Below are positions 24,541 to 25,722 of a stretch of DNA of 25,722 nucleotides, piece after piece. Made by a program: the position numbers and the translations under genes. The stretch is from positions 1 through 25,722 of the forward strand of contig CBFGSA010000030.1 in assembly GCA_965651365.1 (NCBI GenBank). The letters are read 5' to 3'. Within the stretch, counting starts at the first letter, position 1; every line of letters begins with the position of its first letter. The DNA is from DASSBG01 sp965651365 (GTDB taxonomy: Bacteria > Pseudomonadota > Gammaproteobacteria > Xanthomonadales > Rhodanobacteraceae). Below the pieces are notes generated by a model. That model searched no databases and was not told the origin of the DNA. It worked only from the letters and a program-made list of their open reading frames with translations.

Positions 24541-24577
24541 CGGCATCGGAAACCGCCTATTCAAACACGACCAAGCC

Positions 24578-25027
24578 ATGCAGACATCCTTTGTTTACCG
24601 CGCAAACCGAACCGCTGTGCGCGGCTTCACCCTGATCGAGGTGCTGGTGGTGGTGGTGATTCTGGCCATCCTCGCCGCGGTGGTGGTGCCGCGGGTGATG
24701 GACCGGCCGGGTCAGGCGCGCCAGACGGCAGCAAAACAGGGCATCCAGTCGATCATGACCGCGCTCAACATGTACCACCTGGACAACTTCAGCTACCCCG
24801 ATTCCAGTCAGGGTCTGAAGGCACTGGTGGACAAGCCGTCCGGCCTGCCCGAGGGTGCCAACTGGAAAGGCCCGTATCTGGACAAGGTGCCGAAGGATCC
24901 CTGGGGGCGACCGTTCCTGTATTTGAATCCCGGCGTGCACGGCAAGGTGGACGTGTACACCCTGGGCAGCGATGGCCGGCCTGGCGGCGAGGGCGAGGCC
25001 GCCGACATCGGCAACTGGCAGGACTGA
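24578..25027 (+). CDS. gspG: Type II secretion major pseudopilin GspG
   Basis: A 149-residue pseudopilin forming the periplasmic pseudopilus of the type II secretion system. A 16-residue leader ends in Gly16, cleaved before Phe17 (RGFTLIEVLVVVV) by prepilin peptidase; Glu21 is the conserved +5 residue and a hydrophobic helix runs to about residue 40. The C-terminal half has the GspG hallmarks YHLDNFSYPDSSQGLKALV, WKGPYLDKVPKDPWGRPFLY and the calcium-loop motif LGSDGRPGGEGEAADIGNW. ATG at 24578 is chosen for normal leader length. gspE and gspF, often upstream, are not here: bioA diverges immediately before it. Confidence 0.95.
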   Translation: MQTSFVYRANRTAVRGFTLIEVLVVVVILAILAAVVVPRVMDRPGQARQTAAKQGIQSIMTALNMYHLDNFSYPDSSQGLKALVDKPSGLPEGANWKGPYLDKVPKDPWGRPFLYLNPGVHGKVDVYTLGSDGRPGGEGEAADIGNWQD

Positions 25028-25042
25028 GCGCGGTCTGTCCGA

Positions 25043-25558
25043 ATGACCCCGCAGCGTCTCGCCGGTTTTACCCTGATCGAGGTGCTGGTTGCCGTGGCCA
25101 TCATTGCCATTGTGGCGCTGGTGGTCGGCATCGGCCTGTCCGGTCTGGGCGGTGATCGCGAGCTGGAGCGCGAAGCAACCAGGCTGAAAAAGCATGTCGA
25201 CTACGCCTGCGAGAACGCCGTGCTGGACGGGCGCAGCGTGGGCCTGGTGCAGACCGCCGAGGGCTATCGTTTCGTCGAGCGCATTGGTGGCCAGTGGCAG
25301 CCGGTCAGGGATCAACCGGCGCTGGCCGCGCATCGTCTGCCGACCAACATGCGGCTGCGCCTGAAGCGTGAAAACCGCGAGTTGCCGCGCGCCGGGCAGG
25401 ACAGCGATACCCGGCGTCCGCAATTGGCCTGTCTGGCCTCGGGCGAGATGACACCCTTCACCGCCGAGCTGGAAGCCGCCGGTGGCGACCAGCGCTTCGA
25501 AATCGTCGGCCACATCGATACCCGGACCGAGATGCGTCATGTGCCGCGTACGCCGTAG
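25043..25558 (+). CDS. gspH: Type II secretion minor pseudopilin GspH
   Basis: A 171-residue minor pseudopilin. The short leader ends at Gly8, before Phe9 (AGFTLIEVLVAVAIIAIVALVV), with Glu13 at +5. The following ELEREATRLKKHVDYACENAV region and the LDGRSVGLVQTAEGYRFV strand pair match the GspH globular domain. It begins 15 bases after gspG and has the same orientation, so the two form an operon. The next 164 bases to the window end hold a REP-like repeat and no pseudopilin start, although gspI would be expected. Confidence 0.88.
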   Translation: MTPQRLAGFTLIEVLVAVAIIAIVALVVGIGLSGLGGDRELEREATRLKKHVDYACENAVLDGRSVGLVQTAEGYRFVERIGGQWQPVRDQPALAAHRLPTNMRLRLKRENRELPRAGQDSDTRRPQLACLASGEMTPFTAELEAAGGDQRFEIVGHIDTRTEMRHVPRTP

Positions 25559-25620
25559 GCACCCTGCAGGTTCGGCCCATGGCCGCGATCCACATTTCGC
25601 GACGGCCTGCGCCCGACGCG

Positions 25621-25661
25621 CGTCATCCTGGGGCCGCCGTAGGCGGAACCCGGGAACCATT
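25621..25661 (+). repeat. REP-like repeat, third copy
   Basis: CGTCATCCTGGGGCCGCC resembles the copy at 19-62: the outer arms ATCCTGGG and CCCGGGA match the earlier element, and the inner CCGCC-GTA-GGCGG (25634-25646) is a perfect short hairpin. The downstream stretch ending GCGATGACG could be a degraded inverted partner, echoing the paired arrangement at the other end of the window. It lies after gspH. Confidence 0.65.
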
Positions 25662-25722
25662 TTCGGAATGCATCCACAGAGCGATGACGCCGTGCAGCCC
25701 ACTAGCCCGCATTATTCACCGG

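Noticed and set aside
25579..25722. Open frame running off the right edge of the window
   Set aside because: It passes through the REP-like repeat and shows no pseudopilin signature or codon evidence of a gene.

Overview
The window is a GC-rich gammaproteobacterial chromosome segment. Gene order (pilU; pyrB-ruvX-yqgE-tonB-gshB on the minus strand; pilG-pilH-pilI-pilJ-chpA-chpB-chpC on the plus strand; rsmE; bioA) matches what I recall of the Pseudomonas aeruginosa PA0396-PA0420 neighbourhood. The lack of pilK, pyrC' and pyrR, together with the protein styles, points to the Xanthomonadales/Lysobacterales rather than Pseudomonas. That placement is inference; no rRNA or other marker is present.

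Layout. 1-247: a pair of inverted REP-like hairpins, then a possible promoter for pilU (type IV pilus retraction ATPase). 1552-7398: a leftward block. gshB, tonB, yqgE, ruvX and pyrB are tightly packed with 4-8 base stop/start overlaps, except for a decayed HTH-regulator remnant between tonB and yqgE; a large lipoprotein of unknown function follows. 7399-7664: divergent control region with a strong sigma-54-type promoter match ahead of pilG. 7665-20144: the Pil-Chp chemosensory operon that controls twitching motility: response regulators PilG and PilH, CheW-like PilI and ChpC, receptor PilJ, a 2005-residue hybrid kinase ChpA, and an unusually long ChpB methylesterase homologue. ChpB has a ~400-residue acidic linker and lacks the expected catalytic aspartate, and there is no CheR-type methyltransferase gene (pilK) in the operon.

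20226-24527: rsmE and bioA, normally close neighbours, are separated by an accessory insertion: a dienelactone-hydrolase family gene, a truncated IS4-type transposase, and a BrnT/BrnA toxin-antitoxin pair. The pair is bounded by a 14-bp perfect inverted repeat containing GTTGGGC/GCCCAAC and followed by an attC-like site, so it looks like a stray integron gene cassette. 24578-25558: the start of a type II secretion pseudopilin cluster (gspG, gspH), followed by another REP-like element rather than an immediate gspI.

Functionally most of the window is about type IV pili and related machines: PilU powers retraction, the Pil-Chp system senses and sets pilus activity, the TonB homologue sits where P. 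aeruginosa has tonB3 (a twitching gene), and GspG/H are structural cousins of pilins. The metabolic genes (pyrB, gshB, bioA, rsmE, ruvX) are conserved housekeeping neighbours.
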